Below, piece by piece: positions 44,265 through 53,812 of a stretch of 64,000 nucleotides of DNA. The position numbers and the translations under genes are program-made. A model generated the notes under the pieces. The model worked only from the letters and a program-made list of their open reading frames with translations, was not told where the DNA came from and searched no databases. Position 1 is the stretch's first letter; each line of letters starts with the position of its first letter. This DNA comes from Ruoffia tabacinasalis (GTDB lineage Bacteria > Bacillota > Bacilli > Lactobacillales > Aerococcaceae), in assembly GCF_042652985.1 (NCBI RefSeq), contig NZ_JBHSHQ010000028.1:73389-137388 (forward strand), given 5' to 3'.

Positions 44265-45125
44265 TTAATCCTTCAGAAAAATTCCTTTTTCCTTCTCTTG
44301 TGTAACACGGCCGTTCTTCATCAATCTTCCAACGGCACGTTTGAATTGTGATTTACTCAACCCTAAATAATTTTTGATTTCCTCAGGATCTGATTTATCG
44401 TGTAGAGGTAAGAATTTATCAGGTGTCTTACTTAAGACCGCATAAATCATTTCTGAATCATCATCTAATGCTTCAAAAGCACGTGGTTTTGCAGATCCAT
44501 TTAAAGTACCATCTTTATGAACATGAATAATTCTTAATTGTACTGGCTCACCTACACGAAGTCGGTGTTCCATTTCACTTTCATGAACAAATATCTCGAA
44601 ACCTTCGACAGATATCGCTTGAACACCCACACCTTTATTGCTTATTACTGTTGCACTAACTTCCTGATTCATCATACGGGCTGGTGCTTTGCGTTTTAAT
44701 TTATTAAAATCCTCTTCTTGTGCTAGAACACCCCAAAAACGGTCTTTATTATCAACTTGATATGTTAAGTATAACTTATCTCCGTGACGAGGCCATTTTT
44801 TATTATCTTCTGGTAAATCATCCAGAGATACTACGACGTCTTTATTAATTAAACCAACATCAACGAAAATTCCAAGACTATATATTGATTGAATGACTCT
44901 TCCCCAACCATAATAACCTGGACGAATATCTGGTAATTCTACTTGCAAGATGTTCGTCTCGTCTTTATCTTGATAGATTAATCCCTCTACTATTTCACCA
45001 TTTTCATAAGTTTCTTCAGTAGAATCCTTTGGGATAGTAAATGTAATCCCGTCTTTTTGGGCAAAATAATTTAGATCATTTTCATCTATAATTTTTGCTT
45101 CAATTATTTCTCCAAATTGAACCAT
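44265..45125 (-). CDS. cvfB: CvfB-like S1 domain RNA-binding protein
   Basis: A 286-residue protein of the CvfB family, known in Staphylococcus aureus as a virulence-gene expression factor that binds RNA. It has S1-like beta-barrels (PGYYGWGRVIQSIYSLGIFVDVGL and VSATVISNKGVGVQAISVEGFEIFVHESEM) and a C-terminal winged helix (YLGLSKSQFKRAVGRLMKNGRVTQEKEKGIFL). It is the first gene of the cvfB-xerD-deoB-punA run. Start is ATG after AAGGAGG. Confidence 0.9.
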   Translation of the reverse strand: MVQFGEIIEAKIIDENDLNYFAQKDGITFTIPKDSTEETYENGEIVEGLIYQDKDETNILQVELPDIRPGYYGWGRVIQSIYSLGIFVDVGLINKDVVVSLDDLPEDNKKWPRHGDKLYLTYQVDNKDRFWGVLAQEEDFNKLKRKAPARMMNQEVSATVISNKGVGVQAISVEGFEIFVHESEMEHRLRVGEPVQLRIIHVHKDGTLNGSAKPRAFEALDDDSEMIYAVLSKTPDKFLPLHDKSDPEEIKNYLGLSKSQFKRAVGRLMKNGRVTQEKEKGIFLKD

Positions 45126-45259
45126 TTAAGCCCTCCTTCTTATAATTTTTACTGCTATTTAATTTCTATTTTAACATAAAGTCGACATGGATTTCTTCTT
45201 AAACATCCATTATATATCCTTTATAATCTTTGTTACTTGTATTTTATGCGCAAATTCAT

Positions 45260-45312
45260 AAAAAATGAGCACCATCAAATCGAAGTTAAAATACGTAGAT
45301 TTGATGGTGCTC
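45260..45312 (-). terminator. Terminator after pyk
   Basis: A perfect 15-bp stem GAGCACCATCAAATC (45267-45281) and GATTTGATGGTGCTC (45298-45312), followed on the minus strand by six T residues. Confidence 0.93.
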
Positions 45313-45329
45313 TTAATTAAAATGTAAGA

Positions 45330-47093
45330 TTAGATACTTACTGTTGCTCCACGGTAAATGCGTCCACGACGAGCATCTACTGTAACTAATTCGTCAGCTT
45401 TAATTGAAGATAATGCTCCTTCAACTGCAACAATAACTGGAATTCCACGTTCAAGTCCAACAACTGCAGCGTGAGAAGTAATTCCACCTTCTTCAACAAT
45501 AATTGCTCCAGCTTTATTGATTGCTTCAGAGTAATCAGCATCTGTGTTTTTAGCAACTAATACTGAACCAACAACTGTTTTAATATTTGCTTCTTCAGCA
45601 GAGTTTGCAATAACAGCTTTACCGATGTAGTTTCCGCTACCAACACCTTCACCTTGCGCTAACAATGTTCCGATTAATTGGATCTTCATTAAGTTAGTTG
45701 TACCAGATTCAGTTACTGGAACACCTGCAGTGATGATAATTAAGTCACCTTCACTTGCAAAACCTTTTTCTTGAACCAATTGAGTTGCTGAGTCTAACAT
45801 CTCATCTGTTGATCCTGGTGCTTCGATTTCGAAAGCTTGTACTCCCCATGTTAATGTTAATGAACGACTAATTTCGTTATCGAATGTCGCTGCAATAATA
45901 TTAGCTTGTGGACGGTATTTAGAAATCATTTGAGCAGTATGTCCAGAACTTGTCGCTGCTACAATTGTATTAATAGCTAAGTTACGTGCAGTATGTCCTA
46001 CAGCTTGACCAATCGCTTCAGTTAAGTCACGTTTGTCATATTCTTTAAGAGTAACCGCATCTTGACCAACTAATGCTTCTTCAGTACGTAATGCAATACT
46101 TGACATTGTTTTAACAGCTTCAACTGGGTAATCACCTGCGGCAGTTTCACCTGATAACATGACAGCGTCTGTTCCATCAAAGATTGCGTTCGCAACGTCT
46201 CCGGCTTCGGCACGTGTTGGACGAGGATTACTTTGCATTGAATCTAGCATTTGAGTTGCAGTAATTACAACTTTACCTGCTTCATTACATTTTTTGATGA
46301 TGTGTTTTTGCACAATTGGAACTTCTGGCGTTGGGATTTCTACCCCTAAGTCACCACGTGCAACCATGATACCATCAGAAACTTCTAAAATTTCATCTAA
46401 GTTGTCTACACCTTCTTGGTTTTCAATCTTAGAAATAATTTTAACATTAGGGCGTCCTTCTTCTTCAAGTACTTGACGAATTTCCATAACGTCTGATGCA
46501 CGACGTACGAAACTTGCTGCAATAAAGTCAGCTCCTTCGCGTACTCCGAAGCGAATATCTTTTTCATCTTTTTCAGTAATACCTGGTAAGTTAAGTGAAA
46601 CGTTAGGTACGTTTACACCTTTACGAGATTTAAGAATTCCGTTGTTTTGGATTTCTGTTACGATGTCGCCATTTTCATGGTCGATTTCAGTAACTAATAA
46701 ATCAACTAAACCATCATCTAATAAGATGTGTCCGCCAACTTTAACGTCATTAATTAATTGGTCGTAAGATACAGAGAATCTTTCTTCAGTACCGGCAACT
46801 TCTTCCATAGAAATGCGAACTGTTTTACCTTTTTCTAATGTAACAATATCCGTTGCCATTAAATGAGTTCTGATTTCTGGTCCTTTAGTATCTAATAAGA
46901 TACCAACGTTACGTTTAGTTACTTCACGAGCAGCTTTTAAAGTGTTGAAACGAACTAATTGCTCTTCATGGTCACCATGAGAGAAGTTAAAACGAGCAAC
47001 GTTCATTCCTGATTCGATTAATTGCTCCATTGTTTCTTGAGCATCACTTGCTGGTCCTAAAGTACAAACAATCTTAGTTTTTTTAATATTCAT
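45330..47093 (-). CDS. pyk: Pyruvate kinase
   Basis: A 587-residue glycolytic enzyme that makes ATP and pyruvate from PEP. TKIVCTLGPASDAQETMEQL, ILLDTKGPEIRTH, KIISKIENQEGVDNLDEI and MVARGDLGVEIP are core motifs, and VVITATQMLDSM contains the substrate signature. A C-terminal PEP-utiliser mobile domain (GGITSHAAVVGLERGIPVIV) of about 110 residues is added, as in Bacillus. It follows pfkA by 27 bases, so two key irreversible glycolytic steps are co-expressed. Confidence 0.97.
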   Translation of the reverse strand: MNIKKTKIVCTLGPASDAQETMEQLIESGMNVARFNFSHGDHEEQLVRFNTLKAAREVTKRNVGILLDTKGPEIRTHLMATDIVTLEKGKTVRISMEEVAGTEERFSVSYDQLINDVKVGGHILLDDGLVDLLVTEIDHENGDIVTEIQNNGILKSRKGVNVPNVSLNLPGITEKDEKDIRFGVREGADFIAASFVRRASDVMEIRQVLEEEGRPNVKIISKIENQEGVDNLDEILEVSDGIMVARGDLGVEIPTPEVPIVQKHIIKKCNEAGKVVITATQMLDSMQSNPRPTRAEAGDVANAIFDGTDAVMLSGETAAGDYPVEAVKTMSSIALRTEEALVGQDAVTLKEYDKRDLTEAIGQAVGHTARNLAINTIVAATSSGHTAQMISKYRPQANIIAATFDNEISRSLTLTWGVQAFEIEAPGSTDEMLDSATQLVQEKGFASEGDLIIITAGVPVTESGTTNLMKIQLIGTLLAQGEGVGSGNYIGKAVIANSAEEANIKTVVGSVLVAKNTDADYSEAINKAGAIIVEEGGITSHAAVVGLERGIPVIVAVEGALSSIKADELVTVDARRGRIYRGATVSI

Positions 47094-47120
47094 TGATAAT
47101 ATTTCCCCTTTTAATTAAAT

Positions 47121-48101
47121 TTAGTTTCCACGATCAGTTAATTTTTGATTTAATTGAAATAGATCTTGTCTAACTTGGTGTTCAGTTTTCTCTAATGTTT
47201 CTACAATATCAAATACAGTTAATTGCTCTTCACGGACACCTAAGTAGATAGCTTTTTGACCTTCGATTAATAAATCAACAGATCGAGCTCCCATTAATGT
47301 TGCGAAAACACGGTCACGTGCAGTAGGTGTTCCACCACGTTGGATATGTGATAATGTAACACCGCGGACACTTTGATCCGGCGCTAATACTTGGAACTGT
47401 TCAACGAAATTGTCAACATCCATCGCCCCTTCAGCTAGAACAACAAGTGAATAATCTTTACCTGCTGAGCGTCCTGCTTCCGTACGGCGTACAACATCTT
47501 CAATTAAAAATTCTTCTTCAGGTATAATAATTGCATCTGCACCCGCAGCTACCCCTGCCCAAATTGCGATATCTCCAGCGTGTCTTCCCATCACTTCTAC
47601 AACAAATGTCCGATTATGTGATGCAGCAGTATCTGAAATTTTATCAATCGCGTCTAAGGCGACACTGACAGCTGAATCAAATCCGATAGTGTATTCTGTT
47701 CCAGGGATATCATTATCAATTGTTCCAGGTATTCCTACGGCTGGGAAACCTAATTTAGATAAACTTAAAGCTCCGGCAAATGATCCGTCACCACCAATAA
47801 CCACTAAAGCATCAATACCAAATTTTTCTAATTGGCTAATTGCTTTTTCTTGATACTCTTTGTGTTTAAATTCAGGATAGCGTGCTGAATATAACATTGT
47901 TCCCCCACGGCGAATGTTATGATGCACATCTGAGAGTGTTAGTAGTCGGAAATCTCCTTCTACTAAACCACGATAACCATAGTATACTCCATAAACTTCC
48001 AAGCCATGATGAATACCTTGCTCAACAACTGCACGAACAGCTGCATTCATACCAGGTGCATCACCACCACTTGTTAAAACGGCAATACGTTTGATTTCCA
48101 T
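47121..48101 (-). CDS. pfkA: ATP-dependent 6-phosphofructokinase
   Basis: A 326-residue bacterial phosphofructokinase. LTSGGDAPGMNAAVRAVV is the ATP-site start, VVIGGDGSFAGAL the second, GIPGTIDNDIPGTEYTIGFDSAV carries the catalytic Asp, and VEVMGRHAGDIAIWA the fructose-6-phosphate site. It is the first gene of pfkA-pyk, with a strong promoter at 48155-48183 and a CcpA-like repeat just upstream. Confidence 0.97.
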   Translation of the reverse strand: MEIKRIAVLTSGGDAPGMNAAVRAVVEQGIHHGLEVYGVYYGYRGLVEGDFRLLTLSDVHHNIRRGGTMLYSARYPEFKHKEYQEKAISQLEKFGIDALVVIGGDGSFAGALSLSKLGFPAVGIPGTIDNDIPGTEYTIGFDSAVSVALDAIDKISDTAASHNRTFVVEVMGRHAGDIAIWAGVAAGADAIIIPEEEFLIEDVVRRTEAGRSAGKDYSLVVLAEGAMDVDNFVEQFQVLAPDQSVRGVTLSHIQRGGTPTARDRVFATLMGARSVDLLIEGQKAIYLGVREEQLTVFDIVETLEKTEHQVRQDLFQLNQKLTDRGN

Positions 48102-48154
48102 TTTCCACCTCTAATTCAATAATACAGATTGGTAAGATTTTTACCACTGCCGTT

Positions 48155-48183
48155 ATTTTATCATTATTCATATATAAAGTCAT
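48155..48183 (-). promoter_or_regulatory. Promoter of pfkA-pyk
   Basis: Minus-strand ATGACT (48178-48183), 17 bases ending TGA, TAAAAT (48155-48160): extended -10 promoter about 55 bases before the start codon. Confidence 0.7.
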
Positions 48184-48204
48184 ATCATTTCATTTCTGTT
48201 TTTA

Positions 48205-48221
48205 TGAAAGCAGCGTTTTCA
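48205..48221. promoter_or_regulatory. cre-like inverted repeat upstream of pfkA
   Basis: Plus-strand TGAAAGC-AGC-GTTTTCA resembles a CcpA cre site but is 17 rather than 14 bases long because of three extra central bases. It is centred about 65 bases upstream of the predicted start, a position where CcpA activates glycolytic operons in related bacteria. The odd spacing keeps confidence low. Confidence 0.35.
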
Positions 48222-48259
48222 TTTTCATTTCATTGCTTTAACATCAGTAATTCAATGAT

Positions 48260-51200
48260 TTATTTAAAAACTACCCGTTCTTGACCGAAGATTTCTTTCA
48301 GTTGTTGTTGCACTCGGTAACTATAACTAATCGTATAGGGCGAATCTAATTGAATTGTTCGCCGATTTCGGTCCACTAAAATGATATCTGCTGGCCCAAA
48401 ATTGTCCAAGGCTAATTGCTTCACATTCTCAATTTTTGCTTGGTCTTGAGCGAAATCTTCTATTTGTATAAAACAACGACGAATGGTATTCGTTTGTTGC
48501 GGTGTTTTCTGATTATTTTTATATTCACTGACGGGTTTTAATGCATCAACGACGATTTGTAAATTTTCGCGCCGGTCAACACCTACCGTACCTTCGACAA
48601 TTAATATATTATTCTCTTTCAGTAATTGCATACTTTTTTGATAAATCGTTGGGAAAACAACCACATCAACAGAGTAGAATTCATCCCCAATTGTAGAGAA
48701 AGCCATTAAATCATTTTTCTTAGTTCGAATTACTTTTACATTTTGAACCATCGCAATCAGTTTTATTTTTTTCTTTAATGGTGACTTCAAGGCTTGGGAA
48801 ATATTAATAAAATCTGGATCATTTTCAATAATATCTTTATAAGCGTCAAGTGGATGCCCAGAAATCGTAAATCCTAGAGCTTCTTTTTCGTAATTTAATC
48901 TTTCTATTAGTGAATAATCTTCTTTCCAATCAATTTTTGGTTCCATTTCTTGAAATAAATTAATATTTTGTCCACTAAACTCAACGGATTGAATCATGGC
49001 AGATAAATTGTGTACTAAAGTGGCTCGATTCGCTCCGAAACCATCAAAAGCTCCGGCATAAATTAATGGCGATATCATCTCTGCTTTTAATAACTTGAGT
49101 GGTAATCGGTGTAGAAAGTTTAATAGACTTTTATATGTCCCCATTTGACTTCGATCTTCCAAGATGTGGTCAATAAGCTCACCTCTCACACCATTAACTG
49201 AATTAAACCCGATACGCAATCCTTCATCAACATTAAATCCTGCCCCACTTTTATTTATATCCAATGGTAATAACTTTTGTAATCTATGTTTGGCTTCTTG
49301 AATATAATGATTATAGGATGTTGATTGTGAACGTCCATTGTTCAGTATCGCTTGATAAAATTCTTCTGTATAATTGGCTTTTAAATAAGCTAATTGATAG
49401 GCTAATGTTGAGTAAACAACTGCATGTGCTCGGTTAAACCCGTAATTACTAAATTCATATATATAATTGTAAACTTCTTTAGCAGCGTGCTCTGTATGAC
49501 CTTTATTGATTGCTCCATTGACAAAGTGTTCTCGTTCTTTCTCCATGACATCTACTTGCTTTTTCCCCATAGCGCGACGTAATATATCCGCTTCTCCTAG
49601 AGAAAATCCAGCCATATCAACAACAATCCGCATGACTTGCTCTTGATAGACGATAATTCCATAAGTCGTATTCAATATAGGTTCCAGGACATCATTAACG
49701 TACTCAATTTTTTCTTTGCCATGCTTTCTTCGAATAAAAGAATCAATTTGTTTCATAGGGCCTGGTCGATACAGGGCGTTAACAGCGACAATATCTTCAA
49801 AGTTTTCTGGCTTCAGTCGTTTTAAAACATCTTTAATTCCGTCTGATTCAAACTGAAACACACCATTTGTATCGGCTTCTTGAAACAGTTTAATCGTTTC
49901 AAAATCATTCATCGGAATGTCCTGGGCTAAGAGGTCAATATTTTTATTTGTTTTAATATTACGGATAATATTATCAAGAATTGTTAAGTTTCTTAATCCT
50001 AAAAAATCCATCTTCAATAATCCCATTTGTTCGACATCGTTCATTGTAAACTGTGTGATCAACAAGTCATTCTCACGGTCTTTAACGGGAATAATCGAAT
50101 CAAGCGGAAAATCATTAATCACTACTGCTGCCGCATGGGTTGAGTTATGTCGAGGCAACCCTTCGATAGTTTGTGCCGCTTTAAAGATGTCTCGATTAAA
50201 TTCGCTTTCTGAAACAATTGCTTGTAAGGAATTGGATTGTTTGACTGCTCGCTCTAAGGTCATTAACTGATTTTGATCAGATGGTATGGCTTGCGACCAG
50301 CGTTTTAATTGGTCACTATCCGCTCCAATGACACGTAAAGTATCTCGAACCGAAGCTTTCGCACCAAAGGTTCCCATCGTCACAATTTGAGCCACTTGCT
50401 CATGCCCATATCTCTTTTGGATGTATTTTAATACTGATTCTCTTTTATTATCTGGAATATCAATATCAATATCGGGCATATTATATCGTTCAGGGTTTAA
50501 AAATCGTTCAAATAATAAATCAAATTCGATAGGGTCAACTAGAGTAATTTGTAATAAATAGCTGACTAATGAACCCGCTGCAGAACCCCTACCTGGTCCA
50601 ATACGAATATTTTTCTCGTGACAATATTTAATAATATCCCATACAATTAAGAAGTAATCACTGAAGCCCATTCGGTCAATGACTTGTAATTCATGATTTA
50701 ATTGTTGGATATATATTTCATCTTGACCCTTACCAATGGTATCTAGTTGTTTGAAAGTCAATGCTTTGACATATTCCGCTGACGTTAAATTATCAGGGGC
50801 TTGATACTTTGGTAAATAAGATTGGCTCGAATCAATAGACACATTCAATGTTGCTACGAGTTTTTCTGTATTATCCCAAACTTCTTGTAATCCGTTATCA
50901 ACATACATTGATCGAAGTGTTTCTTTTGGAAATAAGAAGTTTGATCCTTTTGAATACCTTAGTGAATGATCAATCGTTTCATTGTCTTTAATGGCTTCAA
51001 GGATTTGTAAACTGAAAGCTTCATCTACATTTAATGAATTCACTAATTGAGCTGCCACTTGTTGGGTATGATTTGCTTGAGCAAAATGTGACAACATCTC
51101 AACTTCGGATTTATTGTATGGATAGATGGTCATTCCCATAAATACATGATTTTTCCCGAATACTTGCTTAAGATACGTCACTATTTCTCTGCCATGATTG

Positions 51201-51616
51201 TCATCTTCATGAATAATGGCTTGTTCCATCTCACTCAGTCTTCCCGATGATATATATACTAAATCAGTGGCTTGTTGTTCAAGATAAGTCCAAACGTCTA
51301 AATCATCGATGTGATTATTTTCAACCATTCTTGATATTTTAATTAGATGGTGATAACCCGCTTCACTCTTTGCATAGAGCATAAATGGGTAACGCTCGTC
51401 TTGTCTGATACCGCCAATTAATGTAAGGTTTAAACCTATTAAAGGCTTTAAACCCATTTTATTCGCGCGTGTATAAAATTGTAACGCTCCATGAAGCACT
51501 TGATTATCAGCTAAACCAATCGCATCATAACCTAACCGTTTCGCTTCTTTAATATAATCATTGATTCTTAACGTACTACTCAAAAGTGAATACTCACTTT
51601 GAACATTCAATAACAT
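48260..51616 (-). CDS. dnaE: DNA polymerase III alpha subunit (DnaE type)
   Basis: A 1118-residue replicative polymerase of the DnaE class, which in Firmicutes extends primers on the lagging strand beside PolC. The polymerase core is clear: RIGPGRGSAAGSLVSYLLQ, the catalytic Asp run PDIDIDIPDNKR, AVNALYRPGPM and GIIVYQEQVM, plus a C-terminal OB-fold. The N-terminal PHP domain reads LLNVQSEYSLLSS and GLADNQVLHGALQ, so the HxH and DHG metal ligands of intact PHP domains are replaced. It lies upstream of pfkA-pyk, like the Bacillus dnaE-pfkA-pyk neighbourhood. Start is ATG after AGGAGGTGATCC. Confidence 0.95.
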   Translation of the reverse strand: MLLNVQSEYSLLSSTLRINDYIKEAKRLGYDAIGLADNQVLHGALQFYTRANKMGLKPLIGLNLTLIGGIRQDERYPFMLYAKSEAGYHHLIKISRMVENNHIDDLDVWTYLEQQATDLVYISSGRLSEMEQAIIHEDDNHGREIVTYLKQVFGKNHVFMGMTIYPYNKSEVEMLSHFAQANHTQQVAAQLVNSLNVDEAFSLQILEAIKDNETIDHSLRYSKGSNFLFPKETLRSMYVDNGLQEVWDNTEKLVATLNVSIDSSQSYLPKYQAPDNLTSAEYVKALTFKQLDTIGKGQDEIYIQQLNHELQVIDRMGFSDYFLIVWDIIKYCHEKNIRIGPGRGSAAGSLVSYLLQITLVDPIEFDLLFERFLNPERYNMPDIDIDIPDNKRESVLKYIQKRYGHEQVAQIVTMGTFGAKASVRDTLRVIGADSDQLKRWSQAIPSDQNQLMTLERAVKQSNSLQAIVSESEFNRDIFKAAQTIEGLPRHNSTHAAAVVINDFPLDSIIPVKDRENDLLITQFTMNDVEQMGLLKMDFLGLRNLTILDNIIRNIKTNKNIDLLAQDIPMNDFETIKLFQEADTNGVFQFESDGIKDVLKRLKPENFEDIVAVNALYRPGPMKQIDSFIRRKHGKEKIEYVNDVLEPILNTTYGIIVYQEQVMRIVVDMAGFSLGEADILRRAMGKKQVDVMEKEREHFVNGAINKGHTEHAAKEVYNYIYEFSNYGFNRAHAVVYSTLAYQLAYLKANYTEEFYQAILNNGRSQSTSYNHYIQEAKHRLQKLLPLDINKSGAGFNVDEGLRIGFNSVNGVRGELIDHILEDRSQMGTYKSLLNFLHRLPLKLLKAEMISPLIYAGAFDGFGANRATLVHNLSAMIQSVEFSGQNINLFQEMEPKIDWKEDYSLIERLNYEKEALGFTISGHPLDAYKDIIENDPDFINISQALKSPLKKKIKLIAMVQNVKVIRTKKNDLMAFSTIGDEFYSVDVVVFPTIYQKSMQLLKENNILIVEGTVGVDRRENLQIVVDALKPVSEYKNNQKTPQQTNTIRRCFIQIEDFAQDQAKIENVKQLALDNFGPADIILVDRNRRTIQLDSPYTISYSYRVQQQLKEIFGQERVVFK

Positions 51617-51691
51617 CGGATCACCTCCTAATCATTCTCGTCAATATCATACCATATCACTCCTATTCCCTCTATCCTCAATCTTTGAGAG

Positions 51692-51730
51692 AGAAAAAAC
51701 GCCTTGTTGGTTTTATCCAACAAAGCGCTC
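51692..51730 (-). terminator. Terminator of the queA-ruvBA-mutLS operon
   Basis: GCCTTGTTGG / CCAACAAAGC stem with a 6-base loop; the minus strand then has TTTTTT. Confidence 0.88.
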
Positions 51731-51738
51731 TAATTTAC

Positions 51739-52773
51739 TTACAGAATTAACATCGCATCTCCAAAACTAAAGAATCGATATTCATTGTCTACCGCATGTC
51801 TATAGGCTTGCAGTGTTCGTTCTCGATTATAGAAGGCACTGACTAGCATAACTAGCGTCGATTGAGGTAAGTGGAAGTTCGTTATTAAATGATCCACCGC
51901 TTGAAACTCATAGCCAGGAGTAATAAAGATGGAAGTCCATCCTGAGCCTGCTTTAATGTCTCCATTATTATCGTGAGCAATGGTTTCTAAAGTTCTGACT
52001 GAGGTTGTTCCAACCGCAACAATTTTTCCACCGTTGTCTTTTATTTTATTAATGCGTTTAGCACTTTCAGCACTTAAATTATAAAATTCAGCGTGCATTT
52101 CATGCTCTTCAAGCTTCTCTACCGATACAGGTCTAAATGTTCCTAAACCAACATGTAACGTTAATGGAATAATTTCGATTCCTTTTTCTTTTGCTTGATC
52201 AAATAACTCATTCGTAAAATGTAGCCCCGCTGTTGGAGCTGCGGCTGATCCGTTTTCTTTTGCATAAACCGTTTGATAACGATCTGGATCTTCGAGTCTT
52301 TCTTTGATATAAGGTGGCAGTGGCATTTGACCTAATGTTTCTAATATTTCTAAAAAGACACCTTCGTATTCAAATTCAATAATACGTCCACCATGATCTA
52401 ACTCTTCTTTAACTACTGCGCGAAGTTGAGCTTCTTTACCAAATTCGATGACCGTTCCAACTTTAGCACGACGAGCGTGTTTCACTAACACTTCCCATTC
52501 GTTCCCTTGAGTATTATTTAGAAGTAATACTTCTAAATGTCCACCAGTATCTGGTTTCACACCAAAGATGCGTGCTGGAATCACTCGCGTCTCATTGACT
52601 ACTAAAGCATCTCCAGGGTTTAAATAATCTAAGATATGTTTAAAGTCAGTGTCTTCAAGTGTGTCATCTTCTCTATTAAGAACTAAAAGTCGCGAAGCGC
52701 TTCGGTCTTCTAGGGGTGTTTGAGCAATTAAATGCTCTGGTAATTCATAATCAAAATCTTTTGTCGTTAACAT
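51739..52773 (-). CDS. queA: S-adenosylmethionine:tRNA ribosyltransferase-isomerase
   Basis: A 344-residue enzyme that transfers the ribosyl part of SAM to preQ1 in the anticodon wobble position, forming epoxyqueuosine. DYELPEHLIAQTPLEDRSASRLLV at the start, GDALVVNETRVIPARIFG, GSAAAPTAGLHFTNELF and VGTTSVRTLET are diagnostic. It starts 2 bases after ruvB and is last in the repair operon. Confidence 0.97.
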   Translation of the reverse strand: MLTTKDFDYELPEHLIAQTPLEDRSASRLLVLNREDDTLEDTDFKHILDYLNPGDALVVNETRVIPARIFGVKPDTGGHLEVLLLNNTQGNEWEVLVKHARRAKVGTVIEFGKEAQLRAVVKEELDHGGRIIEFEYEGVFLEILETLGQMPLPPYIKERLEDPDRYQTVYAKENGSAAAPTAGLHFTNELFDQAKEKGIEIIPLTLHVGLGTFRPVSVEKLEEHEMHAEFYNLSAESAKRINKIKDNGGKIVAVGTTSVRTLETIAHDNNGDIKAGSGWTSIFITPGYEFQAVDHLITNFHLPQSTLVMLVSAFYNRERTLQAYRHAVDNEYRFFSFGDAMLIL

Positions 52774-52774
52774 T

Positions 52775-53797
52775 CTATTCCTCTTTCGTTTCCATCCATG
52801 GGTAGCCTAAGTGTTCATATGTTTTTTTAGTTGCCACTCGGCCTCTGGGTGTTCTTTGGATAAAGCCGTTCTGTAATAAGTACGGCTCGTACATATCAAT
52901 GACTGTCTCAGTATCTTCACTGATGTTTATAGCAATCGTACTTAAGCCGACCGGTCCACCATCATACAATTCAATCATAGTTGACAGTAATTTACGATCA
53001 ACTCCATCAAGTCCGTACTCATCAATATCAAGGACTTGCAGAGATTCATCTGTCACTGATTGAGTTATTCTACCATTACTTTTAACTTGCGCAAAATCTC
53101 GCACACGTCTAAGTAAACGATTCGCAATACGGGGTGTCCCTCGGCTTCTTAAGGCAATTTCTTGAGCGCCATGATCATCAATCTCAATTTGGAAGACATT
53201 CGCTGTTCGATTAACAATCGCTTTTAAATCATCCGTATTATAATATTCCAAATGAGACACAATCCCAAATCGGTCTCTTAAAGGTTGCGAAAGCATTCCT
53301 GCTCTCGTTGTTGCTCCAATCAGTGTGAACGGTGGCAATTCAAAGTGGATTGGCTGACTTGCTGAACCTTGTCCAATAACAATATCAACAAAATAATCTT
53401 CCATCGCAGAATACAATACTTCCTCTATAATACGAGGCAGCCGATGAATCTCATCGATAAAGAGAACATCTCCTGGATTTAACTCATTCAATATTGCTAA
53501 TAAATCCCCAGGTCTTTCTATGGCTGGCCCACTCGTTGTTTGTATTCCGACTTCTAACTCATTCGCAATAATCATCGCTAATGTTGTTTTACCTAAGCCT
53601 GGAGGGCCATAAACTAAAATATGGTCTAACGCTTCTTCACGCATTTTAGCTGCTTGTAAATAGACTGATAATTCTTTTTTTAATTTGTCTTGACCAATAT
53701 AATCTTTGAGTAATTTTGGTCGAAGCAGTAATTGCTCTTGCATTTCTTCTGCTTCATTTAACGGTTCGTTTTGTAAAATACGGTCTTCATGACTCAT
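52775..53797 (-). CDS. ruvB: Holliday junction branch migration helicase RuvB
   Basis: A 340-residue AAA+ motor that drives branch migration with RuvA. Walker A GPPGLGKT (64-71), Walker B LFIDEIHRL, sensor GATTRAGML and the C-terminal winged helix (DGGPVGLSTIAINISED, then GFIQRTPRGRVATKKTYEHL) are present. It follows ruvA by 15 bases. Confidence 0.98.
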   Translation of the reverse strand: MSHEDRILQNEPLNEAEEMQEQLLLRPKLLKDYIGQDKLKKELSVYLQAAKMREEALDHILVYGPPGLGKTTLAMIIANELEVGIQTTSGPAIERPGDLLAILNELNPGDVLFIDEIHRLPRIIEEVLYSAMEDYFVDIVIGQGSASQPIHFELPPFTLIGATTRAGMLSQPLRDRFGIVSHLEYYNTDDLKAIVNRTANVFQIEIDDHGAQEIALRSRGTPRIANRLLRRVRDFAQVKSNGRITQSVTDESLQVLDIDEYGLDGVDRKLLSTMIELYDGGPVGLSTIAINISEDTETVIDMYEPYLLQNGFIQRTPRGRVATKKTYEHLGYPWMETKEE

Positions 53798-53812
53798 ACT
53801 CTGCCCTCCTTG

